From: Nemertoderma westbladi
Taxonomy: Eukaryota; Xenacoelomorpha; Nemertodermatida; Nemertodermatidae
Length of the DNA: 64,000 nt
NCBI GenBank assembly: GCA_032718475.1
Contig: JAUCBJ010001864.1
Location: 62,001-126,000, forward strand
Direction: 5' to 3'
Both the position numbers and the translations under genes were made by a program. Numbering within the stretch: the first letter of the stretch is position 1; each line of letters begins with the position of its first letter. Positions 23,170 to 34,295 of the stretch are shown piece by piece. The notes under the pieces were generated by a model, which was given only the letters and a program-made list of their open reading frames with translations, was not told where the DNA came from and did no database searches.

Positions 23170-24651
23170 CTACTACTACTACTACTAGGATCGGCATGCT
23201 GCATTGCAGCTGCATTTTTAAGAATGCTGTGCCGGCTTGTCAACAAAATTGCACCGCCACAACTCCCTATCACCCATGACATTTGCTAGATCATCCGCAT
23301 CTTTAAGGCCAGTGTCCTTTAAGATGCGTCTCAAGAAAGTCATGGGCTGTCCACCATGCTTATTCACTCCATGAGGCTGCCAAAGTACAAGATTATGCAC
23401 TGGCTGGTCCTCACGGCGAAAGCAATGTCCTGCAAAGCGGAGGCGATTTTGTTCTAGTGTCAAGCTTGGGGGAACCAATGAGACACCTCCAATGTTATAT
23501 AGTGTCTGGTTGGAGATGTGTGCATTGTACTTGACACAATGTACCCGGCGTAGCATTCTTGTGAATGTGCCATCCAGAGATTTGGTGTCCTCAGCAGTTA
23601 GAGCCCAGCATGGACTCCCGTAGAGGAGTACTGGAACTACTGCTGCTCTGAATAATCGGACCTTAAGTTTTCGATTAATTCTAGGTGACTTCCAAATCCT
23701 GGAAAGCCTATTCAAGGCTGCCCATGCCTTTCCCTTACGTATTCGAAGGTCCTCACCTGACTTCCGGATCCATGATCCCAGGTAACAGAAGTCGTCCACA
23801 TGCTCAAGCATACCATCCTTTGAGCTTATGCTCATCCGATCAGAGACTTGCTGAGGACTTTCAAAGTTAACTGTCAGAATTTTGGTCTTTCTGGAGTTAA
23901 TAAAAAGACCAACACTAGAAGCAGCATGTTCTAATGAGCTGAGGAGCCGCTGGGCTCCCTCTAATGATTCTGAGAGTACTCCTAAGTCATCAGCAAAGTC
24001 TAGATCAGTTAGGTACTTGGCAGGATTTCCTCGACTTCTGGAGCCAGTAGGTGGAGTTATCATCACCCCATCATCATTATGATGATCTAAGGACATGCGT
24101 AGAACATAGTCAACCACAATAATGAACAAGAATGGTGCAAGTGTGTCTCCTTGGAGGACGCCCCATAACACTTCAAATGGTTCTGTGTCACCATCAACAG
24201 TAGACACAAATGTTGTCGAACCATCGTATACTGATCTGATTGCTGCAATAATTTCATCAGGAATCCCATATAATGAAAGTATGCTGAACATACGTGAGCG
24301 AGAGACTGAATCAAAGGCCTTGAAGAAGTCAACAAAGATAACAGCCAGATGCCTGTCTTTCTTTTTTGATAACTCTTCAATTATCCTTCTAAGTGCCAAA
24401 ATGGGCTCCATGGTCCCACGACCTTTACGGAACCCATTCTGATTTCCACGTAGCAGTCTCTCAATGGGATCCCTGATGCGATTTAATAGAATTCTATTGT
24501 ATAGTTTTGCAGCAATCGAGATCAATGAGATTCCCCGAAAAGAACCATAGAGTGTTAGGTTGCCCTTCTTGGGAACTGGCACCAACTTATTTGTTTTCAT
24601 TTCTTGTGGGACTCTTGTTGTACGGTACATGTCTACTATGATGGGATAGAT
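23170..24651 (-). mobile_element. 5'-truncated LINE inserted into the 52-bp minisatellite
   Basis: The element reads on the - strand. Its 3' end is a (TAG)n microsatellite tail (23170-23187 on +) instead of poly-A. It is flanked by TAGTATTA at 23162-23169 and 24652-24659, an apparent 8-bp target duplication; removing the element restores a perfect minisatellite junction. Only the reverse transcriptase and C-terminal part remain, and the upstream endonuclease is missing. Confidence 0.85.
23218..24630 (-). CDS. LINE reverse transcriptase, C-terminal 470 aa, 5' truncated
   Basis: An intact 470-aa frame with non-LTR reverse transcriptase blocks in order: LVPVPKKGN and FRGISLISIAAKLYNRILLNR (early fingers, 20 or fewer residues each), QNGFRKGRGT, AVIFVDFFKAFDSV (palm A), GVLQGDTLAPFLFIIVVDYV, DLDFADD (catalytic, F instead of the usual Y), then the thumb and a C-terminal LLYGSPCWALT and RLRFAGHCFRRED region typical of several invertebrate LINE families. 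The reading frame has no stops, which fits a fairly recent insertion, but the missing N-terminus makes it non-functional on its own. The clade (R4/Dong-, RTE- or jockey-like) is not resolved by eye. Confidence 0.85.
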   Translation of the reverse strand: MYRTTRVPQEMKTNKLVPVPKKGNLTLYGSFRGISLISIAAKLYNRILLNRIRDPIERLLRGNQNGFRKGRGTMEPILALRRIIEELSKKKDRHLAVIFVDFFKAFDSVSRSRMFSILSLYGIPDEIIAAIRSVYDGSTTFVSTVDGDTEPFEVLWGVLQGDTLAPFLFIIVVDYVLRMSLDHHNDDGVMITPPTGSRSRGNPAKYLTDLDFADDLGVLSESLEGAQRLLSSLEHAASSVGLFINSRKTKILTVNFESPQQVSDRMSISSKDGMLEHVDDFCYLGSWIRKSGEDLRIRKGKAWAALNRLSRIWKSPRINRKLKVRLFRAAVVPVLLYGSPCWALTAEDTKSLDGTFTRMLRRVHCVKYNAHISNQTLYNIGGVSLVPPSLTLEQNRLRFAGHCFRREDQPVHNLVLWQPHGVNKHGGQPMTFLRRILKDTGLKDADDLANVMGDRELWRCNFVDKPAQHS

Positions 24652-25716
24652 TAGTATTAGTATGGGAGCTGAATCCGATTCTATGAGTGGTCACGATTCG
24701 CGATAGTATTAGTATGGGAGCTGAATCCGATTCTATGAGTGGTCACGATTCGCGATAGTATTAGTATGGGAGCTGAATCCGATTCTATGAGTGGTCACGA
24801 TTCGCGATAGTATTAGTATGGGAGCTGAATCCGATTCTATGAGTGGTCACGATTCGCGATAGTATTAGTATGGGAGCTGAATCCGATTCTATGAGTGGTC
24901 ACGATTCGCGATAGTATTAGTATGGGAGCTGAATCCGATTCTATGAGTGGTCACGATTCGCGATAGTATTAGTATGGGAGCTGAATCCGATTCTATGAGT
25001 GGTCACGATTCGCGATAGTATTAGTATGGGAGCTGAATCCGATTCTATGAGTGGTCACGATTCGCGATAGTATTAGTATGGGAGCTGAATCCGATTCTAT
25101 GAGTGGTCACAATTCGCGATAGTATTAGTATGGGAGCTGAATCCGATTCTATGAGTGGTCACGATTCGCGATAGTATTAGTATGGGAGCTGAATCCGATT
25201 CTATGAGTGGTCACGATTCGCGATAGTATTAGTATGGGAGCTGAATCCGATTCTATGAGTGGTCACGATTCGCGATAGTATTAGTATGGGAGCTGAATCC
25301 GATTCTATGAGTGGTCACGATTCGCGATAGTATTAGTATGGGAGCTGAATCCGATTCTATGAGTGGTCACGATTCGCGATAGTATTAGTATGGGAGCTGA
25401 ATCCGATTCTATGAGTGGTCACGATTCGCGATAGTATTAGTATGGGAGCTGAATCCGATTCTATGAGTGGTCACGATTCGCGATAGTATTAGTATGGGAG
25501 CTGAATCCGATTCTATGAGTGGTCACGATTCGCGATAGTATTAGTATGGGAGCTGAATCCGATTCTATGAGTGGTCACGATTCGCGATAGTATTAGTATG
25601 GGAGCTGAATCCGATTCTATGAGTGGTCACGATTCGCGATAGTATTAGTATGGGGAGCTGAATCCGATTCTATGAGTGGTCACGATTCGCGATAGTATTA
25701 GTATGGGAGCTGAATA
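24652..25716. repeat. 52-bp minisatellite, very homogeneous
   Basis: About 20 copies of a 52-bp unit (GTATTAGTATGGGAGCTGAA, TCCGATTCTATGAGTGGTCA, CGATTCGCGATA). Only two changes were noticed across the array (CACAATTCG near 25109 and an extra G near 25654), so it is far more uniform than the other arrays here and is probably recently expanded. Confidence 0.95.
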
Positions 25717-26675
25717 TTTGGATTTATTGTTTGTAATACGTTATAGTGATTATTATTCCTTACCTGTTATATAGAGCGTAAAGGACAGGTTAAAATGCCG
25801 TTTTGGCTTTTCTCCCGTACCCATGTGCTAAGACTGTACACAGTGTTATACTTACCCCACCCACATTCACACAAATATTAGTCAACTTTAAAAATGTAAG
25901 ACTTATTTTTTCAGCCCCCCCACCCCAAATTTCTACCAAGCTGTCAATTAATATTGATAAATGAGGAAAATAAATAGAGATATTGATAAGTCATGTAGAC
26001 ATATAATATAGACAGTCTGTTGCCACTCAATATTAGTTGATCATCTTCATGACTTAATTGTGAGTGGCCTATATAATATTATTTGCCAAATTTTGCGTGA
26101 TTCTTTGCGTTTACTGGTTATTTCCTACAATATTTCAGGGAAATATGACACTTCCACCACCGGATATTGGTTTGGAAAGCTGTTCAAACAATCTGTAAAC
26201 CCCTGTGATCACACATCGGAAGATGCTGACGTCATCATAATGATCATGTAATAAAACCCCAGACCGAAGATCGAACGAAAGGAGACGTTCATATTAAAAA
26301 AACTAAACTTATGCGGACAATTATATTCGTGGAATCTTTAATAATGTTATAATTAATTTGTAATAGTATTAAATACTTTATTTTCTTTATTTTTTTAATG
26401 TATACTATTACTATTAATTATTTAATAATATGAATTATAAATTATTTATTGCGTGTTAAATAATATAGAACATTATTTTCACGGTACTCGTGACATTTTA
26501 TTTACCGAGCGAAATGGAATAGTTGGGAAGTTGTGACTTCTAATTTATAAGGGGGGAAAGATGCAAGAGAAGATGAGATAGGCAAAGCCACAGTTTAATT
26601 TTCTCCCTCGAAACATCGCGCGCATTATCAATAATACCCATTATTTTATTAAGTAATTAAACAGGACTAAGGAAT
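25717..26675. other. AT-rich non-coding sequence
   Basis: AT-rich sequence with a short C-rich run near 25914. The open frame at 26060-26251 shows no recognisable protein features. No gene or RNA is identified. Confidence 0.5.
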
Positions 26676-26938
26676 AAGGATGATCCAACTCTATAGCAAA
26701 TGGAGCGGAAAAAATTAATTCGCCACCAGCGGCGAATAATCCATCCGTAAGGGGGACTGTATTCAATAGCAACCGTAAGGTAGCTTACCACCTATAGCAA
26801 ATCAATCGGAAAGGTGCAGGAGCCTCCGTGGTGTAGTGGTTGGCATACCTCAACGTTTATCGGGAGACGCGGGTTCGATCCGAGCTGGTGGTGAATTCAT
26901 TTTTTCCGCTCCATTTGCTATAGAGTTGGATCATCCTT
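26676..26938. mobile_element. Terminal-inverted-repeat element carrying a tRNA-like Pol III promoter
   Basis: About 54 bp at the left end (26676-26729) is repeated inverted at the right end (26884-26938) with only a few mismatches; the shared words include AAGGATGATCCAACTCTATA and GCAAATGGAGCGGAAAAAA. The 263-bp element has no transposase frame. Its right half contains a tRNA-like segment that runs into the right inverted repeat. The combination of long TIRs and a Pol III head is unusual for either a MITE or a SINE. No clear target duplication was seen. Confidence 0.75.
26822..26891 (+). other. tRNA-like sequence with A and B boxes inside the TIR element
   Basis: The A box TGGTGTAGTGGTTGG (26829-26843) and B box GGGTTCGATCC (26871-26881) match the type 2 Pol III promoter consensus at tRNA-like spacing. 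Cloverleaf arms are only partly pairable, so this reads as a tRNA-derived promoter rather than a functional tRNA gene. Confidence 0.65.
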
Positions 26939-26940
26939 AG

Positions 26941-29900
26941 GGTCAGAGTAAAACGCGGATCCGGATCAGGATCCGGATTCTATCATTTAACATTGTATCT
27001 GTGGAAGTCGACTGAATTTACATTTTTAGGGTGTAATATGCGGATCCGTGCACTGTTAACTTTACCGAATCCGTAACCGAGTATAAAACGCGGATTGGCC
27101 TTTTTTTCAGATCCGGAACGGAGTGTAAAGCGCGGTTCATATTTCTACTCAATCCGGGATTGGGTGTAAAATACGGATTCAGGTTTATTACAAAGTGTTA
27201 TTTTATCCGGGAAGGAGTGTAAAACGCGGATTCAAGTTAATTACCCAGTTTTATTGGATCCGGGAAGGGGTGTAAAACGCGGATTCTAGTTAATTAAAAA
27301 GTTTTAGTGGATCCGGGAAGGGGTGTAAAACGTGGATTCTAGTTAATTACAAAGTTTTAGTGGATCCGGGAAGGGGTGTGAAACGCGGATTCATGTTAAT
27401 TTACCAAGTTTTATAGGATCCGGGAAGGGATGTAAAACGCGGATTCATGTTAATTACCAAGTTTCATTGGATCCGGGAAGGGGTGTAAAACGCGGATTCT
27501 AGTTAATTACAAAGTTTTAGTGGATCCGGGAAGGGGTGTGAAACGCGGATTCATGTTAATTTACCAAGTTTTATTGGATCCGGGAAGGGGTGTAAAACGC
27601 GGATTCATGTTAATTACCAAGTTTCATTGGCTCCGGGAAGGGGTGTAAAACGCGGATTCTAGTTAATTACAAAGTTTTAGTGGATCCGGGAAGGGGTGTG
27701 AAACGCGGATTCATGTTAATTTACCAAGTTTTATAGGATCCGGGAAGGGGTGTAAAACGCGGATTCATGTTAATTACCAAGTTTCATTGGATCCGGGAAG
27801 GGGTGTAAAACGCGGATTCTAGTTAATTAAAAAGTTTTAGTGGATCCGGGAAGGGGTGTAAAACGCGGATTCCAAGTTAATTACCATGTTTTATTGTATC
27901 CGGGAAGGGGTGTAAAACGCGGATTCTTGTTAATTACTAAGTTTTACTGGATCCGGGAAGGGGTGTAAAACGCGGATTCAAGTTAATTACCAAGTTTTAT
28001 TGGATCCGGGAAGGGGTGTAAAACGCGGATTCATGTTAATTTACCAAGTTTTATAGGATCCGGGAAGGGGTGTGAAACGCGGATTTTAGTTAATTACCAA
28101 GTTTTATTGGATCCGGGAAGGGGTGTAAAACGCGGATTCAAGTTAATTACCAAGTTTTACTGGATCCGGGAAGGGGTGTAAAACGCGGATTCAAGTTAAT
28201 TACCAAGTTTTACTGGATCCGGGAAGGGGTGTAAAACGCGAATTCAAGTTAATTACCAAGTTTTATTGGATCCGGGAAGGGGTGTAAAACCCGGATTCAT
28301 GTTAATTACCAAGTTTTACTGGATCCGGGAAGGGGTGTAAAACGCGAATTCAAGTTAATTACCAAGTTTTATTGGATCCGGGAAGGGGTGTAAAACCCGG
28401 ATTCATGTTAATTACCAAGTTTTACTGGATCCGGGAAGGGGTGTAAAACGCGGATTCAAGTTAAATTCCAAGTTTTATTGGATCCGGGAAGGGGTGTAAA
28501 ACGCGGATTCAAGTTAATTAGCAAGTTTTATTGGCTCCGGGAATGGGTGTAAAACGCGGATTCTTGTTAATTACCAAGTTTTACTGGATCCGGGAAGGGG
28601 TGTAAAACGCGGATTCAAGTTAATTACCAAGTTTTATTGGATCCGGGAAGGGGTGTAAAACGCGGATTCATGTTAATTTACCAAGTTTTATAGGATCCGG
28701 GAAGGGGTGTGAAACGCGGATTTTAGTTAATTACCAAGTTTTACTGGATCCGGGAAGGGGTGTAAAACGCGGATTCAAGTTAATTACCAAGTTTTACTGG
28801 ATCCGGGAAGGGGTGTAAAACTCGGATTCAAGTTAATTACCAAGTTTTATAGGATCCGGGAAGGGTTGTGAAACGCGGATTTTAGTTAATTACCAAGTTT
28901 TATTGGATCCGGGAAGGGGTGTAAAACGCGGATTCAAGTTAATTACCAAGTTTTACTGGATCCGGGAAGGGGTGTAAAACGCGGATTCAAGTTAATTACC
29001 AAGTTTTACTGGATCCGGGAAGGGGTGTAAAACCCGGATTCATGTTAATTACCAAGTTTTACTGGATCCGGGAAGGGGTGTAAAACGCGGATTCAAGTTA
29101 AATTCCAAGTTTTATTGGATCCGGGAAGGAGTGTAAAACGCGGATTCAAGTTAATTACCATTTTTTAATGGATCCGGGAATGGGTGTAAAACGCGGATTC
29201 AAGTTAATTAACAAGTTTTATTGGATCCGGGAAGGGGTGTAAAACGCGGATTCTAGTTAATTACAAAGTTTTAGTGGATCCGGGAAGGGGTGTAAAACGC
29301 GGATTCAAGTTAATTACCATTTTTTAATGGATCCGGGAATGGGTGTAAAACGCGGATTCAAGTTAATTAACAAGTTTTATTAGATCCGGGAAGGGGTGTA
29401 AAACGCGGATTCTAGTTAATTACAAAGTTTTAGTGGATCCGGGAAGGGGTGTAAAACGCGGATTCAAGTTAATTACAGTACCATTTTTTAATGGATCCGG
29501 GAATGGGTGTAAAACGCGGATTCAAGTTAATTAACAAGTTTTATTGGGTCCGGGAAGGGGTGTAAAACGCGGATTCCAGTTAATTACAAAGTTTTATAGG
29601 ATCCCGGAAGGGGTGTAAAACGCGGATTCAAGTTAAATTCCAAGTTTTATTGGATCCGGGAAGGGGTGTAAAACGCGGATTCAAGTTAATTACCATTTTT
29701 TAATGGATCCGGGACGGGGTGTAAAACGCGGATTCAAGTTAATTACAAAGTTTTATTGGATCCGGGAAGGGGTGTAAAACGCGGATTCTAGTTAATTAGC
29801 AAGTTTTATTGGCTCCGGGAATGGGTGTAAAATGCGGATTCATGTTAATTACCAAGTTTTACTGGATCCGGGAAGGGGTGTAAAACGCGGATTCTAGTTA

Positions 29901-30659
29901 ATTAGCAAGTTTTATTGGCTCCGGGAATGGGTGTAAAATGCGGATTCAAGTTAATTACCATTTTTTAATGGATCCGGGACGGGGTGTAAAACGCGGATTC
30001 AAGTTATAATTACCAAGTTTTATTGGATCCGGGAAGGGGTGTAAAACGCGGATTCTAGTTAATTAGCAAGTTTTATTGGCTCCGGGAATGGGTGTAAAAT
30101 GCGGATTCATGTTAATTACCAAGTTTTATAGGATCCGGGAAGGGGTGTGAAACGCGGATTTTAGTTAATTACAAAGTTTTATTGGATCCGGGAAGGGGTG
30201 TGAAACGCGGATTCATGTTAATTACCAAGTTTTATAGGATCCGGGAATGGGTGTGAAACGCGGATTTTAGTTAATTACAAAGTTTTATTGGATCCGGGAA
30301 GGGGTGTGAAACGCGGATTCATGTTAATTACCAAGTTTTATTGGCTCCGGGAATGGGTGTGAAACGCGGATTCATGTTAATTTACCAAGTTTTATTGGAT
30401 CCGGGAAGGGGTGTGAAACGCGGATTTTAGTTAATTACAAAGTTTTATTGGATCCGGGAAGGGGTGTGAAATGCGGATTCATGTTAATTACCAAGTTTTA
30501 TAGGATCCGGGAAGGGGTGTGAAACGCGGATTTTAGTTAATTACAAGGTTTTATTGGATCCGGGAAGGGGTGTAAAACGCGGATTCAAGTTAATTTACCA
30601 AGTTTTATAGGATCCGGGAAGGGGTGTAAAACGCGGATTCATGTTAATTACCAAGTTTT
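26941..30659. repeat. 53-bp GGATCC minisatellite, forward block
   Basis: About 68 copies of a unit of 52-54 bp (GGATCCGGGAAGGGGTGTAA, AACGCGGATTCAAGTTAATT, ACCAAGTTTTATT). The leftmost few units (26941-27200) are strongly degenerate, while the interior is well conserved, as expected when unequal exchange homogenises the middle. Most units carry a BamHI-type GGATCC. Variants alternate between TTCATG, TTCAAG, TTCTAG and TTTTAG before TTAATT. Confidence 0.95.
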
Positions 30660-32230
30660 TACTATCAACTGAAAATAATCCACAACTACCAACCATCCCC
30701 GAACAGCCAGATAACGACTTAGACAAACCAATTGATCCCGCTGAAATCACGGAAGCGGTTTACAGTCAAAAGCCAAATAAAGCAGCTGGTCCGGACGGTA
30801 TCACCGGTGAAGCCTTGAAGTATGGTTTTGGTCACCTGCTTCCGTTTTTACTGACATTGTTTAGTGTTTGTTTCGCAACTGCTGCTTGCCCTGCAACCTG
30901 GCTAAAATCATACCTAATTATGCTCTATAAGGGTAAGGGAAGTAAATTATCCCCGGACTGTTACCGTGGAATAGCGCTACTATCATGTTTGTTTAAAGTA
31001 TATACTTCGATATTATTTACACGCTTATATGAATTTGCAGAACGCCGAGGTCTACTACCAGATGCGCAACACGGTTACAGAAAATCACGTTCGACGATCG
31101 ACGCTGTTAAAAGTCTATATACCCGCATCAATTTTGCCCTTGAACCTAAGGGTGGCCATTTATACTGCGTATTTGTTGATTTTCGAAAATGTTTCGACTC
31201 GATAAACCGAGAGATTCTCTGCAGGAAATTATCGAAACTCGGAGTAAGTCGAAAGTTTATTATCGCTATCTGGTCTATGATCGCTATCAACTACATATAT
31301 ATCTGTGTTGGAGTTCACATTCTGGAGCCTATTACTCAAACAATTGGAGTTGTACAAGGCGATAAACTGTCTCCTTTACTTTTTAGTCTTTTTGTATCAG
31401 ACCTACCAGCCTATCTCATATTCGCATCAATTTGGATCATAATGTATGCTGATGATCTAGTCATATCAGGTGACTCTATCGCGGAGGTTCAAGCTAGTCT
31501 AGACAAACTCTCAGAATATTGTGAAGTAAATGGAATCCAGGTCAATATTGCGAAGACAAAGGTGGTTAAGTTCCGGAAGGGGGGGAGATTATCGAGGACT
31601 GACATTCTAGAATATAACGGGCAGAAATTGGAATTTCAAAGCTCCTTTCAATATTTAGGAGTTACTCTCTCAACGAAAAATGGATCCAGAGGACACTACG
31701 ATCATCTATACTCGAAAGGACTCTCCAGTTGTGTTGTAATTGCAACAAAGGTAAACCTACACATCGTTTCGCTAGAATCCGCCCAACGTTTATGGCAGTC
31801 TATTGTCCTTCCATCGACCACTTATGGCTGCAACGTCTTCACTGCAAATGGTGACCTAACGCAACTGGATCATGTTAAACGTGTCCGCGGTTTTTACTGG
31901 AAACTCTGGTGTGGAATAAGCAAGTTTGCCTCCACCACAGCCATCCTAAGTGCCATAGACAACCCGGCTAACTCAGATCCAAACATGACAGGTCTCACAG
32001 GTTTCCGACGCCGCGTGGCAGCGCAGCTATTATCAAACGGTTGCCACCACCGCCTATGTACGAAACTCAATTGCTGGAGACCCACGGAAGACTGCACCTG
32101 TTGGGTGTGTGGCTCCCTGGCGGCAAACACAGACCACTACAAACTATGTACGCGCATACCTCAGTGCAGTTCACACCTAAAGACAGCAATTTGGCTGATG
32201 ACGACAGATGCTGCAACACTAACTATTTAA
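30641..32230 (+). CDS. LINE reverse transcriptase fragment (start codon lies in the minisatellite)
   Basis: The open frame is 529 aa, but its ATG and first six or so codons belong to the minisatellite, so true element sequence begins near residue 8. Reverse transcriptase blocks are clear: KAAGPDGITGEALKYG, LIMLYKGKGSKLSPDCYRGI, QHGYRKSRSTIDAV, CVFVDFRKCFDSI, GVVQGDKLSPLLFSLFVSDL, IIMYADDLVISGDS (catalytic YADD), QYLGVTLS, and a Cys/His C-terminus (CNWRPTEDCTCWVCG-like). The upstream endonuclease region is absent. It differs clearly from the LINE at 23.2 kb (YADD versus FADD, different thumb), so two families inserted independently into two minisatellites. The clade is not resolved. Confidence 0.85.
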   Translation: MLITKFLLSTENNPQLPTIPEQPDNDLDKPIDPAEITEAVYSQKPNKAAGPDGITGEALKYGFGHLLPFLLTLFSVCFATAACPATWLKSYLIMLYKGKGSKLSPDCYRGIALLSCLFKVYTSILFTRLYEFAERRGLLPDAQHGYRKSRSTIDAVKSLYTRINFALEPKGGHLYCVFVDFRKCFDSINREILCRKLSKLGVSRKFIIAIWSMIAINYIYICVGVHILEPITQTIGVVQGDKLSPLLFSLFVSDLPAYLIFASIWIIMYADDLVISGDSIAEVQASLDKLSEYCEVNGIQVNIAKTKVVKFRKGGRLSRTDILEYNGQKLEFQSSFQYLGVTLSTKNGSRGHYDHLYSKGLSSCVVIATKVNLHIVSLESAQRLWQSIVLPSTTYGCNVFTANGDLTQLDHVKRVRGFYWKLWCGISKFASTTAILSAIDNPANSDPNMTGLTGFRRRVAAQLLSNGCHHRLCTKLNCWRPTEDCTCWVCGSLAANTDHYKLCTRIPQCSSHLKTAIWLMTTDAATLTI

Positions 32231-32487
32231 ATCAATAGAAAGTTCAAGGCCCGATATACTGTTTATTTATTTTATCTTATTTAATGTGCCTTATATTATG
32301 CCAATCACCCTCTTCCCATCTTTTTATTTAAAATATACTTTTATTTTATTTAAGTTTATTTTATAAATTTTATGTGCTCTATCCAATTACAACTTATCGT
32401 TTTAATTATGTTAAATCAAGTGTCATTACAATAGGCATACTTATAACCATTTACTCATTGAGTAATTAAACGTCATATTGAATCTCA
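30660..32487 (+). mobile_element. Second 5'-truncated LINE, inserted in the 53-bp minisatellite
   Basis: Minisatellite sequence stops at about 30659 (CCAAGTTTT) and resumes at about 32488 (ATAGGATCCGGG). Between them lies a truncated non-LTR element on the + strand with a 3' AT-rich non-coding tail (32231-32487). No poly-A or microsatellite tail and no clear target duplication are visible. The flanking array is in the same orientation on both sides. Confidence 0.85.
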
Positions 32488-33460
32488 TAGGATCCGGGAA
32501 GGGGTGTGAAACGCGGATTTTAGTTAATTACCAAGTTTTATTGGATCCGGGAAGGGGTGTGAAACGCGGATTTTAGTTAATTACCAAGTTTTATTGGATC
32601 CGGGAAGGGGTGTAAAACGCGGATTCATGTTAATTTACCAAGTTTTATAGGATCCGGGAAGGGGTGTGAAACGCGGATTTTAGTTAATTACAAAGTTTTA
32701 TTGGATCCGGGAAGGGGTGTGAAACGCGGATTCATGTTAATTACCAAGTTTTATAGGATCCGGGAAGGGGTGTGAAACGCGGATTTTAGTTAATTACAAA
32801 GTTTTATTGGATCCGGGAAAGGGTGTGAAACGCGGATTTTTGTTAATTACCAAGTTTTATTGGATCCGGGAAGGGGTGTAAAACGCGGATTCATGTTAAT
32901 TTACCAAGTTTTATAGGATCCGGGAAGGGGTGTAAAACGCGGATTCATGTTAATTACCAAGTTTTATAGGATCCGGGAAGGGGTGTGAAACGCGGATTTT
33001 AGTTAATTACAAAGTTTTATTGGATCCGGGAAGGGGTGTGAAACGCGGATTTTAGTTAATTACCAAGTTTTATTGGATCCGGGAAGGGGTGTAAAACGCG
33101 GATTCATGTTAATTTACCAAGTTTTATAGGATCCGGGAAGGGGTGTGAAACGCGGATTTTAGTTAATTACCAAGTTTTATTGGATCCGGGAAGGGGTGTA
33201 AAACGCGGATTCATGTTAATTTACCAAGTTTTATAGGATCCGGGAAAAAGGGGTGTGAAACGCGGATTTTAGTTAATTACCAAGTTTTATTGGATCCGGG
33301 AAGGGGTGTAAAACGCGGATTCAAGTTACGCGGATTCAAGTTAATTACCAAGTTTTATTGGATCCGGGAATGGGTGTAAAACGCGGATTCATGTTAATTA
33401 CCAAGTTTCATTGGATCCGGGAATGGGTGTAAAACGCGGATTCAAGTTAATTACAAAGTG
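32488..33460. repeat. 53-bp minisatellite, forward block after the LINE
   Basis: About 18 more copies of the same unit in the same orientation. One copy has extra A residues (GGGAAAAAGGGG near 33243) and one has a partial internal duplication (CGCGGATTCAAGTTACGCGG near 33313). Confidence 0.93.
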
Positions 33461-33594
33461 CGGTATCCGTCGTTATTATTACACGTATATATATTTACTA
33501 CAATCTCCATCCTATAAATTATGTCTTTAAATTAAGTCCTCATGAGGTGCTATGGCTGCAGGTCAGTATTAATCGCCAGGTCATATTATTCCCG
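33461..33594. other. Unique spacer between opposite-orientation minisatellite blocks
   Basis: 134 bp without minisatellite similarity, containing an AT-rich stretch and CTCATGAG. It marks the point where the array changes strand. Confidence 0.7.
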
Positions 33595-34187
33595 GATCCA
33601 GTAACACTTGGTAATTAACTTAAATCCGCGTTTTACACCCCTTCCCGGATCCAACACTTGTTAATTAACTTGAATCCGTGTTTTACACCCCTTCCCGGAT
33701 CCAGAAACACTTAACTTGAATCCGCATTTTACACCCCTTCCCGCATCCAGAAACACTTTTCAATTAACTTGAATCCGCGATTTACATACACCCCTTCCCG
33801 GATCCAATTAAACTTGGTAAATTACTGTAACTTGAATCCGCGTTTTACACCCCTTCCCGGATCCAGAAACACTTTGCAATTAACTTGAATCCGCTATTTA
33901 CACCCCTTCCCGGATCCAATTAAACTTGGTAAATTAACATGAATCCGCATTTTACACCCATTCCCGGATCCAATAAAACTTGGTAATTAACATGAATCCG
34001 CGTTTTACACCCCTTCCCGGATCCATTAAAACTTTGTAATTAACTAGAATCCGCGTTTTACACCCCTTCCCGGATCCAATAAAACTTGGTAATTAACTTG
34101 AATCCGCGTATTACACCCCTTCCCGGATCCAATAAAACTTGGTAATTAACTTGAATCCGCGTGTTTTACACCCCTTCCCGGATCCCA
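33595..34187. repeat. 53-bp minisatellite, inverted block
   Basis: About ten copies of the same unit in reverse orientation (words CGTTTTACACCCCTTCCCGG, GATCC and GGTAATTAACTTGAATCCGC). Units here are more variable (AACACTT, CAATTAAACTTGG) than in the forward block, so this arm has diverged or was derived earlier. Confidence 0.92.
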
Positions 34188-34295
34188 TCCCTTCCTATAA
34201 TAAATGTATAATAACAAATACCTCGAAAAATACAGCTTGCCAACACATTGTTACTATCAATAATACAAATCAGGGGCTAATAAAACGGCAGCTGG

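Noticed and set aside
23685-24442. Frames on the + strand across the first LINE
   Set aside because: They are shadows of the reverse transcriptase frame on the - strand.
30641-30660. ATG at 30641 as the true start of the second LINE protein
   Set aside because: It is in minisatellite sequence and is only fused by the insertion.
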